A DNA stretch of 64,000 bases from Acidovorax sp. FHTAMBA. GTDB lineage: Bacteria; Pseudomonadota; Gammaproteobacteria; Burkholderiales; Burkholderiaceae_C. Below the pieces are notes generated by a model. The model saw only the letters and a list, made by a program, of their open reading frames with translations. It had not been told where the DNA came from and ran no database searches. A program made the translations under genes and the position numbers. Below, one piece after another: positions 16,556-23,709 of this stretch; position 1 is the first letter of the stretch, and each line of letters opens with the position of its first letter. The DNA lies in assembly GCF_038958875.1 (NCBI RefSeq), contig NZ_CP152407.1, positions 2,921,501 to 2,985,500 of the forward strand, in the 5' to 3' direction.

Positions 16556-18391
16556 GTGATTTCCGTCGAAATTCCCGCTCCATATCTATCTCTGGAGCAC
16601 TTGGTTTCTGCCATCGCGCAAGCTGTGGCCCGGGCCAGCAGAAGCTCTGCCGAGCTGGTCAACATCGAAGAGGCTGAGGCATTCGCAGCGGTTACATGGG
16701 AGTCGAAGCTGCGCGCTCTGGCGGAGTCTCGCGCAATCAAAGGACACCATCGTGAAAGCCTCTCTGCTGATGAGTGGGTGTTTCTCGATGTGGAGCGCGA
16801 TGCCTTCTTTGTGGATGACCTAAACGCCTGCAAGCAATTGTCCGAGGCGGGTTTGCGATTTGTTGTTGCGGAAGACCAGAGGGAGCGCGCTGAATTCACC
16901 GCGTTTTTTATCGAGGCGACAAACAATGATGCCGAAATCAATTGGCAATACTGGATTGACCAGATGCCGACAATCTCGGCGGGCGAGGCCGCGCGCTTAA
17001 TGGCTGGTCTAGACCCTGACCTTTACGCGGACCTCCGTAGCCGCCCAGTCCCAAAGAACAACGTTGATGCGGCTTGCAAGAGGGCCACCAACCTTGAGAG
17101 GTTAGCTACAGCGGAGAGCAGAACCCGGGCAACACCCGATGAGTGGCTGGAGTGGGCACGGGAGCGGCAATTCCAGGTGCATTGCGGATTCGAAATGGCG
17201 GTTGAAGACAAGCGCGCAAGGGAAGCACTTGAAGCAGCGTTCAATGCGTTGCCTAAAAAGGAGGCCGACTACTGGAGGAGCGCGCACCCGGTCGATGATG
17301 GACGCCGCCTAGTGACATTCAAACTCGCGGGACTGGAATCAGCCCAACACTTCTCGTTGGCTTCTTTCGTAGAAGACGTGTCCAGCCGAATAGCACGCTG
17401 GAAGGATGGCACCTATGCAATTGCGGAAGCCGCTCAATTGATGGCGGACGCAGGGAGCAACATCGATGCTGAGGCGCTCTGCGAACAGATGGAGGCCGCA
17501 GTGCATGCTGGCCCGCTTAAGTTCAGAAAGAATGGGATTCCGCTGTCGAAAGGTGACATTCCCAAGGGACGCCTTTGGAATCGGTTTGTGGAAGAAGCCG
17601 ACGTAAACGAATGGCTCGCGTCCATTGGTGCGCGATACCGGCTGCACTACCCATACGCCCCCCGTGTCCAGTACCAACACCTTCTGTTTCCTCGTTTGCT
17701 TCCGGTCAGCGAATGGCGCGGCGGCATGCTTGCCGATGTGGATTTGGTGACACTGGAAGAGGCCGCACAGTTTGCAAGTAAGCACGCAGGTGTTGAGGTC
17801 TCGACCGGTGACATTCTTAGGGCCTCTGCCAGAGGACAAATACCGCTTCGTGCGGTCGTGCATCGCCAAGCGAAAGTGCAAAAATTCGATGGCGGCGTTT
17901 ACTGCAACAGAGGGCAGGACAATGAGAACGTCATCTCCAAAGGCAGCATTCCCACCTTGCCGCTGTCAGCGTGCCAGCAATTGGCAAACACCCAACGAGC
18001 ATCTTGGCGCACCTTCGACGGGTTTGATGAGATAGATGGCGAGTTGATGAGGTTCACCAAGGGGCTTCTGACAAGCGATGAACCGGACTTTGAAACCAGC
18101 CTCGATGACTGCCGGGTGCTGGGCGCTGACGTGCATGCATTAGCTGATGCATTTGTCGATTCTGAGAAGGAAGAATCACCCCAACCTGAGCCTAGCGCGC
18201 CAGTGATGGCGGCCAAAGAGCGCCAGGCCCAACGTTGGCAACTTTGTATCGAGGCAGGGTTAAAGATGCCCCAGGATACGTACTCGCATCTGCCTCGCGG
18301 AATTGGCGAAATTGCGAAACGGTTGGGGGTCAAACGCCAGTCACTGTCAGACGATTTGAACGCCCATAGAGAGCGAATTTTCGGCAGGTAA
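16556..18391 (+). CDS. Large hypothetical protein of the integrated element
   Basis: 611 residues starting with GTG at 16556 (MISVEIPAPYLSLEHL), eight bases after AGGGAG; a second GTG lies at 16547. No known domain is recognised. The protein is soluble and rich in Trp and acidic residues. It holds two similar segments with AEAARLMAGLDPDLYADLRSRP and AEAAQLMADAGSNIDAEALCEQ, suggesting an internal duplication of a helical unit. The C terminus (RGIGEIAKRLGVKRQSLSDDLN) looks like a helix-turn-helix. A DNA-binding role is plausible. It is the longest gene of the element. Confidence 0.75.
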   Translation: MISVEIPAPYLSLEHLVSAIAQAVARASRSSAELVNIEEAEAFAAVTWESKLRALAESRAIKGHHRESLSADEWVFLDVERDAFFVDDLNACKQLSEAGLRFVVAEDQRERAEFTAFFIEATNNDAEINWQYWIDQMPTISAGEAARLMAGLDPDLYADLRSRPVPKNNVDAACKRATNLERLATAESRTRATPDEWLEWARERQFQVHCGFEMAVEDKRAREALEAAFNALPKKEADYWRSAHPVDDGRRLVTFKLAGLESAQHFSLASFVEDVSSRIARWKDGTYAIAEAAQLMADAGSNIDAEALCEQMEAAVHAGPLKFRKNGIPLSKGDIPKGRLWNRFVEEADVNEWLASIGARYRLHYPYAPRVQYQHLLFPRLLPVSEWRGGMLADVDLVTLEEAAQFASKHAGVEVSTGDILRASARGQIPLRAVVHRQAKVQKFDGGVYCNRGQDNENVISKGSIPTLPLSACQQLANTQRASWRTFDGFDEIDGELMRFTKGLLTSDEPDFETSLDDCRVLGADVHALADAFVDSEKEESPQPEPSAPVMAAKERQAQRWQLCIEAGLKMPQDTYSHLPRGIGEIAKRLGVKRQSLSDDLNAHRERIFGR

Positions 18392-18424
18392 TAGGCAGGC
18401 ATCCGGCAGGCGCCTGCCTGCCGA
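18381..18424. promoter_or_regulatory. Compound dyad downstream of the 611-residue protein gene
   Basis: TCGGCAGG at 18381 is mirrored by CCTGCCGA at 18417. Inside lies the perfect palindrome GGCAGGCGCCTGCC (18405-18418) and a further GGCAGG unit. It overlaps the stop region of the large gene and precedes the small HTH gene at 18475. It may be an operator bound by that HTH protein, or a terminator without a T-run. Confidence 0.4.
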
Positions 18425-18474
18425 AGTGTGAGAAGAATAGGCATCCATGTTCAACAAACCCGAGGGGTTTTGAA

Positions 18475-18687
18475 GTGGCTGCAAAGACTATTCAACTAAC
18501 GCCATTGGCTCAGGAGGCTCGCTCAGCGTTGCCAACCCCTGAAGCCGCTGTGCATCTGAACCGCGCACAACAAACGCTGCGCCTCTGGGCGATGCGCGAG
18601 GATGGGCCAGTACGACCACTGCGCATCAATGGCCGCCTGGCCTGGCCTGTTGACGAGCTTCGGCGCGTGCTGGGGGTGACGCAATGA
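18475..18687 (+). CDS. Small helix-turn-helix DNA-binding protein (MerR/AlpA-like)
   Basis: 70 residues with GTG start (18475), GAGGGG eight bases upstream. The segment LPTPEAAVHLNRAQQTLRLWAMRE reads as a helix-turn-helix of the excisionase/MerR type, and LRINGRLAWPVDELRRVLGV is the usual wing of such short proteins. It probably regulates the replication gene cluster that starts here or assists excision. It overlaps the next ORFs through ATGA junctions. Confidence 0.7.
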   Translation: MAAKTIQLTPLAQEARSALPTPEAAVHLNRAQQTLRLWAMREDGPVRPLRINGRLAWPVDELRRVLGVTQ

Positions 18688-18743
18688 TGGCCGCCCTGCT
18701 CTATCTCGCCATGCGTTTGCGTACATGGAGGGCCGCCAAATGA
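18684..18743 (+). CDS. Possible 19-residue peptide linking two ATGA overlaps
   Basis: An ATG at 18684 overlaps the stop of the HTH gene (ATGA), and its own stop overlaps the next start at 18740. The product would be MMAALLYLAMRLRTWRAAK, a short hydrophobic then basic peptide. The double stop-start overlap suggests translational coupling, but such a short frame may be only a bridge for ribosomes. Confidence 0.3.
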   Translation: MMAALLYLAMRLRTWRAAK

Positions 18744-19090
18744 AAACGCCCGACCCCACCAAAGCAGAATCGAGCGCCCCGAGCAGCGCAAAGTTTACAG
18801 GCACTGACAACCCGCGTCACCTGCGCGCAATCGACGCCCTCCTGCGCCGTCCAATCCCCCGTGAAGCACTGGACCGCGTTGCAGGTGCCAGCAACTCGCC
18901 AGAGCTTGTTGCAGAGCTGCGGCGCCGTGGTCTGGAGATTCCATGTGAGCGCATCAGCTTCACCGACCGCGACGGCAAAGAGTGCCGCCCAGGTGTCTAC
19001 AGCCTGACCAAAGCTGACCGCCGAAAAATCTACCAGTGGATGGCACGCCGCATCCGTGGAGCTGGCGGACATGGCAAACGGGCGCTCTAA
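18740..19090 (+). CDS. Phage-type helix-turn-helix protein
   Basis: 116 residues. The start at 18740 has GGAGGG eight bases upstream, better than the alternative ATG at 18725. After a flexible N terminus, residues about 28-110 contain RAIDALLRRPIPREALDRVA, then GASNSPELVAELRRRGLEIP and YSLTKADRRKIYQWMARR. This pattern resembles short phage DNA-binding proteins that often stand before replication genes. It overlaps the initiator-like gene by 20 bp, so the two are coupled. Confidence 0.65.
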   Translation: MKTPDPTKAESSAPSSAKFTGTDNPRHLRAIDALLRRPIPREALDRVAGASNSPELVAELRRRGLEIPCERISFTDRDGKECRPGVYSLTKADRRKIYQWMARRIRGAGGHGKRAL

Positions 19091-19658
19091 AAGCAGCAAG
19101 GGCGATTCAGGACGGGATTCCGGGGGCTTCATAGCTCTCCCGTGGTCCGTCCTGGATTGCCCCGCCTACAACCGTCTATCCATGCACGCACGCGCCTTAC
19201 TCCTGGAGGTGGCCCGGCAATTCGTCCGCGACAACAACGGGCGGTTGCTGCTCTCACGGGCTCACATGCAAACCAGGGGCTGGAAGTCGGCAGACATGCT
19301 GAGCAAGGCTAAACGCGAGCTGCTGGAGGCGGGATTCATCTACGAGACGGTCAAAGGCCAGCGCCCCAACAAGGCGAGCTGGTACGCCGTCACATGGCGA
19401 ATGCTGGACAGACACCCCGGCTACGACATGGGCGCGGTTGAGGGCTTTGTGCGTGGTGCGTATCGCAATGCGAGCGCATCCAAAAACACAACCCTTAGTC
19501 CGCCCCACGGTACAGGGAGGCTTTCCATAGTACCGCCCCACGGTACAGGCGAGCCCCTCTCTGTACCGCCCCACGGACCTATGAGGGCCAGTTTTGATGC
19601 CCTCTCTGTACCGCCACACGGACACCATCTAGATATGCCATCTGCAGTTGCAAGTTAG
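19071..19658 (+). CDS. Putative replication initiator with winged-helix domain and repeat-bearing C terminus
   Basis: 195 residues. The N-terminal ~125 residues (FIALPWSVLDCPAYNRLSMH, KRELLEAGFIYETVKGQRP, ASWYAVTWRMLD) match the winged-helix replication proteins found in phages and satellites, which resemble the N-terminal part of lambda O-type initiators. The C terminus carries four imperfect PPHG repeats because the gene contains iterons (19498-19622). The start at 19071 has GGAG upstream; an in-frame GTG lies at 19056. No helicase or primase gene accompanies it, so host or helper enzymes would be needed. Confidence 0.65.
   Translation: MANGRSKSSKGDSGRDSGGFIALPWSVLDCPAYNRLSMHARALLLEVARQFVRDNNGRLLLSRAHMQTRGWKSADMLSKAKRELLEAGFIYETVKGQRPNKASWYAVTWRMLDRHPGYDMGAVEGFVRGAYRNASASKNTTLSPPHGTGRLSIVPPHGTGEPLSVPPHGPMRASFDALSVPPHGHHLDMPSAVAS
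19498..19622. repeat. Iteron cluster inside the initiator gene: candidate replication origin
   Basis: There are four copies of a unit based on GTACCGCCCCACGGTAC, at 19498 (first bases changed), 19530 (perfect), 19563 and 19608 (3' end GGAC). The spacings are 32, 33 and 45 bp. The perfect copy is itself a dyad, GTACCG and CGGTAC around CCCCA. Iterons within the initiator gene are known from lambda O and P22. Together with the winged-helix protein this suggests a self-contained origin. Confidence 0.6.
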
Positions 19659-19675
19659 GCAGCAAAGGAACAAGC

Positions 19676-20119
19676 ATGCAACCCAAATTGACCCACCACC
19701 ACCTGACCGCCGAAGAGGTGAACGACGAGCACGGCCAAGCCATCTTGTTAACGCAGCAGGACGGAATCGAAGAGCCGCACTCCGTACTGGTGCACCCCTG
19801 GCAACTGCGGGCGGTCTGCGAAGAGTTCGGAATCGTCGCCAGCGATGAGCAGGCCGCAAAGACTATCCGCACCCTGCAGCGGCGCATGACGAGCCTCCTA
19901 GGCCGTATTGAGCACCTTGCCGGGTGGATGACGAACCACAGCGACCAGCGACATGCGGACCTCACCTACGAGATAACGCTTTTGCAGGCGCTCCAAGACC
20001 TCGCCAGCGAATGGTGCGGAGACTTTGCGGACAACGTGCGGACACATTGCGGACAGGATGCGCAGGCCTCTTTGCGGGGTGGAGCCGCGCCGCAGCAACC
20101 CGGTTTGCCAGGTCTATAA
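19676..20119 (+). CDS. Hypothetical protein of the integrated element
   Basis: 147 residues, not recognised. Starts MQPKLTHHHLTAEEV. It has a beta-rich N-terminal half (AILLTQQDGIEEPHSVLVHPWQLRAVCEEFG), then a long helical stretch (QAAKTIRTLQRRMTSLLGRIEHLAGWM). AGCAAAGGAACAAGC precedes the start. It lies directly after the initiator gene in the same closely spaced cluster. Confidence 0.65.
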   Translation: MQPKLTHHHLTAEEVNDEHGQAILLTQQDGIEEPHSVLVHPWQLRAVCEEFGIVASDEQAAKTIRTLQRRMTSLLGRIEHLAGWMTNHSDQRHADLTYEITLLQALQDLASEWCGDFADNVRTHCGQDAQASLRGGAAPQQPGLPGL

Positions 20120-20129
20120 GGAGTGCGCC

Positions 20130-20336
20130 ATGAATGACCATGCACAGCAAGTAGAGCGGGCCTTCCGGTTTGGCTTCACCTCTGGCATAGCGGCTGCAGC
20201 TTCAAGGCTGACGCTGACGCAGCAGCAACTTAAAGCGATGGAGGTGTGGCACTCGCGGCTGCAGGGGTGGCGAGATGAGCCTGTCGAGTACCCCGAAAAG
20301 CGCTGGCCGGATATTGATGAAGGGGCCGGACGATGA
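20130..20336 (+). CDS. Small hypothetical protein
   Basis: 68 residues, not recognised: MNDHAQQVERAFRFGFTSG, an Ala-rich helix, then EVWHSRLQGWRDEPVEYPEKRW. The start has TAAGGAGTGCGCC upstream, a strong ribosome binding site, and the stop overlaps the next start by 4 bp (ATGA). It is soluble and shows no motif. Confidence 0.6.
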   Translation: MNDHAQQVERAFRFGFTSGIAAAASRLTLTQQQLKAMEVWHSRLQGWRDEPVEYPEKRWPDIDEGAGR

Positions 20337-20725
20337 CCAATAGACCACCACCGCCTGAGTGCCTAGCCTTTGGACGATATGCCGCCGCGCCGATGGAAAA
20401 GTCCCAGCGACCACGAGGCCGCCCAAAGACCAGGACGGACGAGCACTACGCAACCCTACATGCGGATTACCAGCGCATCAGCGAGTGGTTTACAGCCTAT
20501 GTCGGCAGACCAGCGAAGTCGGATGCCGAACTGCTGGAGACGTACTTTGGAGAGCACTACGAGCGCGAGGGCCTCAGGCGCAGTCGAGCATCTGCCAACG
20601 ACTTCACGGGCAGGATGAAGACGCTACGCAACGAACTTTCTCGCGCCCGTACGTGGTGGCGTACGTCTCCGCAAAGTTCGCGCGCCATTCGAGACGACTC
20701 GGTGCGGGTGCCGTTTCGCCTCTAG
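20333..20725 (+). CDS. Hypothetical basic protein
   Basis: 130 residues. Residues 20-35 carry an AT-hook-like run (EKSQRPRGRPKTRTDEH), followed by a helical region (YQRISEWFTAYVGRPAKSDAELLETYFGEHYE) and a basic C terminus. It is probably DNA-binding; the family was not recognised. It overlaps the preceding small gene by 4 bp. About 107 bp of AT-richer sequence without a gene follow before the next start. Confidence 0.6.
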   Translation: MTNRPPPPECLAFGRYAAAPMEKSQRPRGRPKTRTDEHYATLHADYQRISEWFTAYVGRPAKSDAELLETYFGEHYEREGLRRSRASANDFTGRMKTLRNELSRARTWWRTSPQSSRAIRDDSVRVPFRL

Positions 20726-20832
20726 CTGAAGCTGCAGTTAGTTGTCTACCAATATTCCCAAGAACTCGGGTTTTTGTGGGATGAGCAGCGCTCCAAACTT
20801 GCGTGCAAGCAAGACCAAAGAAGGGCCTAGTA

Positions 20833-21066
20833 ATGCACGCAAGTACAGCTATGGAAGCATGTGGCACCCGTATTCTCCGGTTGCCTGACACTGTCAAAAA
20901 GACTGGGCTATCGAAGTCCGGCATTTACCAACGCATCCGCGCCCGCACTTTCCCTCAGCCCGTGAGGTTGGGTGCGCGCGCGGTCGGTTTCGTGGAACGC
21001 GAGGTTGATGCATTCCTGTCTGAGCTGATGGCGAACAGAACCAATGCCGAGGGGGCTCAACGATGA
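20833..21066 (+). CDS. AlpA-family transcriptional regulator
   Basis: 77 residues starting at 20833 (MHASTAMEACG). ILRLPDTVKKTGLSKSGIYQRI, then FPQPVRLGARAVGFVEREVDAFLSE is the classical AlpA pattern (small winged HTH of the excisionase type). Such proteins in P4-like elements activate integrase or excision genes. Its promoter probably lies in the 107-bp gap upstream. Its stop overlaps the next start (ATGA), tying it to the virion-like genes. Confidence 0.85.
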   Translation: MHASTAMEACGTRILRLPDTVKKTGLSKSGIYQRIRARTFPQPVRLGARAVGFVEREVDAFLSELMANRTNAEGAQR

Positions 21067-21530
21067 GCGACGAAGCGCAGGAAGTGCAAACCGTCTGTTC
21101 GGCACGCGAGCGTGTTGAACGACTGGAGGCGGCAATGATGGGAATACCCCAAACCGATTGCCCAGTCCGGCACCACTTCGCCCCCGGTGTTTATGCCCGC
21201 GAAATCACTATCCCGAAAGACACTGTGCTGGTGGGCGTGGTTCACAAGCGCGACAACCTCGTGGTGCTGTCTGCTGGTCGGCTTCGACTCGTCACAGATG
21301 ACGGCGCGGTGGAAATCTCTGCTCCGCATACGCACCTGTGCAAGGCAGGCACCAAGAACGCCGCAGTGGCACTGGAGGATTCGGTATGGACCAACTTCTT
21401 TGCCACCGATGAGACCGACACCGACAAGCTCGTGGAGCTGCTGACGGAGTCCACGGCCGCCGAATTGCTTGGCGGGTCCAAAAACAAACAGTTGGCCGCC
21501 AACCGCGCAGCCGCAATTTCGCAGGAGTAA
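21063..21530 (+). CDS. Phage-associated beta-fold protein
   Basis: 155 residues. The core PVRHHFAPGVYAREITIPKD, GVVHKRDNLVVLSAGRLRLVTDDGAVEI and APHTHLCKAGTKNAAVALED is a cupin-like beta domain. I recognise it from podovirus and prophage genomes, often near structural genes. Its exact role is unknown. The 4-bp overlap with the AlpA gene and the 3-bp gap to the next gene show an operon. Confidence 0.6.
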   Translation: MSDEAQEVQTVCSARERVERLEAAMMGIPQTDCPVRHHFAPGVYAREITIPKDTVLVGVVHKRDNLVVLSAGRLRLVTDDGAVEISAPHTHLCKAGTKNAAVALEDSVWTNFFATDETDTDKLVELLTESTAAELLGGSKNKQLAANRAAAISQE

Positions 21531-21533
21531 CCC

Positions 21534-22382
21534 ATGTCATTTGCAGCAATCGCAGGGCCCGTTGCGGGCGCAGTCGTTGGCGGTCTCATGTCTGATGGCG
21601 GAGGGAGCTCGCAAACCGCGTCCAAGACCCCTTGGGAACCGGCTATCAAGCCCCTGACCAACTCGCTTGAGACGGGCCGGGCCCTGGAGCGCTACTACCA
21701 GCAAAACCCGTTCAACCAGATGCAGCGCACTGGGTATCAAAACCTGTATGCGGACCTAGACCAGTTCCGCAACCAGATTCAGCCTGGGTTGGTGCAGTTT
21801 GCGAACGGGATGATGCAGTCCGACTACCAGCGCGGCCCCCGCCAGTCGCAGATGGAGGCGATGCGCGGCGGTGGCGGGATGGGCGGTGGTATGCAGATGG
21901 GCAACACCCGCCCGCAGATGATGAGCCAAGGCCAGGACGGCAGCTATGCACCGCAAGGTGGCATGGCTGGTGCGATGGGGGGTATCCCGCAGGGGCAAGG
22001 CGACTGGCGCACAGGTAGCGGCGTATCGGCTGCCTATAACGGCATGCCTCAGTCTGGCGGGCAAGGCTCGCCCGGTGGTCTGCTGTCCGCGCTGGGTGGC
22101 ATCAACCAAACGGGCATGGGCAATTTCCGCGACGGCCCCGGAATGGCACAGGCGCAAGGCGCAATGCCGCAGGGCCTGCTTGGCGCAGCGCAAGGCGTGT
22201 TCCAGGCTCCACCACAAGGTAATTACGGCCCGCTCAACTTCACCGAACTGAACCCCTTCACATCGGCCAACGGCATCCCACCGGCCCCGGTGGAAGTCGC
22301 CAAGCCCAAGCCCACGGCGGATGAAGAAGAGCTTGAGCGCCAGCGCCGCCTGATTGAAATGAACAACCGCTTCGGGGGTTAA
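21534..22382 (+). CDS. Gly/Gln/Met-rich virion-like protein
   Basis: 282 residues. The N terminus FAAIAGPVAGAVVGGLMSDG is a glycine-rich hydrophobic segment as in podoviral internal or ejection proteins. PWEPAIKPLTNSLETGRALE to QIQPGLVQFANGMM is a helical part. Residues about 95-220 are low complexity, rich in Gly, Met and Gln. The C-terminal ~70 residues (GLLGAAQGVFQAPPQGNYGP, NPFTSANGIPPAPV) recur in the next gene. It could be packaged in a particle and injected with the DNA; this is inference. Confidence 0.55.
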   Translation: MSFAAIAGPVAGAVVGGLMSDGGGSSQTASKTPWEPAIKPLTNSLETGRALERYYQQNPFNQMQRTGYQNLYADLDQFRNQIQPGLVQFANGMMQSDYQRGPRQSQMEAMRGGGGMGGGMQMGNTRPQMMSQGQDGSYAPQGGMAGAMGGIPQGQGDWRTGSGVSAAYNGMPQSGGQGSPGGLLSALGGINQTGMGNFRDGPGMAQAQGAMPQGLLGAAQGVFQAPPQGNYGPLNFTELNPFTSANGIPPAPVEVAKPKPTADEEELERQRRLIEMNNRFGG

Positions 22383-22384
22383 AC

Positions 22385-22673
22385 ATGGCCGGACTACTCG
22401 ATTCAGGCGGTCAGGGTGGGACTATGGCGTATCAGGGCTCCAATTCCTCAAGGCCTGCTGGCAAACATCCCACAAGGCCCATTCCAAGCCCCGACACCCG
22501 GCAGCTACGGCCTGTTGGATTGGGTGCAAAACAACCCATTCACCGCAACCAACGGCATCCCTGCGACCCGTGTAGCGGAGAAGCCGACCGACAAATCCCC
22601 CGAAGACCTAGCCCGTGAAGAGTGGGAACGACGCCGCATGTCGGGAGAGGGCTACCGAGGCGAAGGGGCCTAA
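22385..22673 (+). pseudogene. Paralogue of the preceding C-terminal module, frameshifted
   Basis: The start at 22385 (MAGLLDSGGQGGTMAYQG) has CGGGGGTTAAAC upstream, but this frame then loses sense. One base off, the frame from 22416 continues with IPQGLLANIPQGPFQAPTPG and NPFTATNGIPATRV, closely matching the C terminus of the gene before it, and ends at 22673. A +1 shift near 22425-22445 would join the two into a protein of about 95 residues. Either the gene is broken, the shift is programmed, or translation starts at GTG 22416. Confidence 0.5.
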
Positions 22674-22738
22674 ATCGAGCCCCTCGGCCTTGCTAAAACA
22701 ATGAATATCAATGCGCGGCCTGTCCCGCTGGGGGTTTG

Positions 22739-23440
22739 ATGAAAACGGAGAAGTTGGCAAAGCAAGCGCCGGTAAGCGGGAAAGACGTTCTCCAAGTCGC
22801 GGGCCGTGCAGGGGTATCGCAAGAGAGGCAGCTGGCAGACCTAGGGGCTGATGGCATCGTCTCCAATGCGATGACCGCCAGGGCTTTCCTGACCCCCTCA
22901 CAGCCCAACCTTTCTATTACCGAGCTGGTAGCAAGCGTGCAGGCCCACGGCGAGAGGGTGAACAGCAACGACCTAGCCGCAGCAGAGCAGATGCTGGTGG
23001 CTCAGGCTATCGCTCTGAATTCCATCTTTGCCGAGATGGCGCGAAGGTCAGCCCTCAACATGGGCGACTATTTGGACGCCACGGACCGCTATATGCGGCT
23101 AGCTCTCAAGGCCCAAGGCCAGTGCCGCGCCACGTTGGAGACCCTGGCCGCCATCAAGAACCCGCCTGTAGTGTTTGCCCGTCAAGCCAACATCGCCCAC
23201 GGTCCGCAGCAGGTGAACAACGGAGTAGCCCCCGGGCGGACGCAAGGGGCCCCGGCACACGCATACGAGCAAACGGGAATCAAGTCAAACGAACTTTTGG
23301 AGATAGAAGATGGCAAACGGCTGGACGCAGGAGCGCAGGGAACGGCAGGCCTTGCTAATCCGAAGTTGGCAGCCGTGGGCACAGTCAACAGGTCCAAGGT
23401 CGGCCGAGGGACGCGCCAGAGCAGCGCAAAACAGCTTTAA
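22739..23440 (+). CDS. Hypothetical element protein with QANIAHG motif
   Basis: 233 residues, helical, soluble. The central part (NDLAAAEQMLVAQAIALNSI, YLDATDRYMRLALKAQGQCR) and the motif QANIAHGPQQVNNG belong to a family I have seen in mobile elements of proteobacteria; no function is known to me. The start at 22739 follows CTGGGGGTTTG. The last 131 bp overlap another frame (23310-23504) that also looks coding. Confidence 0.6.
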   Translation: MKTEKLAKQAPVSGKDVLQVAGRAGVSQERQLADLGADGIVSNAMTARAFLTPSQPNLSITELVASVQAHGERVNSNDLAAAEQMLVAQAIALNSIFAEMARRSALNMGDYLDATDRYMRLALKAQGQCRATLETLAAIKNPPVVFARQANIAHGPQQVNNGVAPGRTQGAPAHAYEQTGIKSNELLEIEDGKRLDAGAQGTAGLANPKLAAVGTVNRSKVGRGTRQSSAKQL

Positions 23441-23504
23441 GCACGGCGCCAGGTCAGCAGAGGCGCGGGCGCTTTTTAAGGCCTTGGAAGGGTTGAGGGC
23501 CTAG
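23310..23504 (+). CDS. Small basic protein overlapping the previous gene
   Basis: 64 residues: TQERRERQALLIRSWQPWAQ, then STGPRSAEGRARAAQNSFKH and GARSAEARALFKALEGL. The TGPRTxEGK...KHGxRSAE pattern is a recognised short protein family of mobile elements and resembles the basic end of recombination-directed proteins. GGAGATAGA precedes the ATG. It overlaps the 3' end of the upstream gene by 131 bp in another frame, and both frames show family-like sequence. Confidence 0.55.
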   Translation: MANGWTQERRERQALLIRSWQPWAQSTGPRSAEGRARAAQNSFKHGARSAEARALFKALEGLRA

Positions 23505-23585
23505 GCTGGCTGGTTGGGGTGGAACGTTCCGCGCGCGTGCGCGAGGCTGAGCGCTTTGAGTGAGTGATTGGCTCATCTGCAAGTG

Positions 23586-23621
23586 CCCCGTTTTTGGGGG
23601 AGTTGCATGGGAAAAACGGGG
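23586..23621. repeat. Inverted repeat after the overlapping gene pair
   Basis: CCCCGTTTTT (23586-23595) pairs with AAAAACGGGG (23612-23621) around a 16-nt loop. It lies in the 205-bp stretch between 23504 and 23710 where I see no convincing CDS. It could be a terminator or operator of the last two element genes. Confidence 0.4.
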
Positions 23622-23709
23622 GAGTTATCGGGCAAAGCTGGTGAGGTGGGCGGAGCAGCCGTGTATGGCGGAGTTTCTACACTTTGCAGCCGAGAGATGG
23701 GCGCGTAAC

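Noticed and set aside
16345..16677. 110-codon frame starting MSAEKLLQRPIYGG
   Set aside because: It runs through the branched hairpin and overlaps the start of the 611-residue gene; only the first ~25 residues look protein-like. A truncated gene cannot be excluded.
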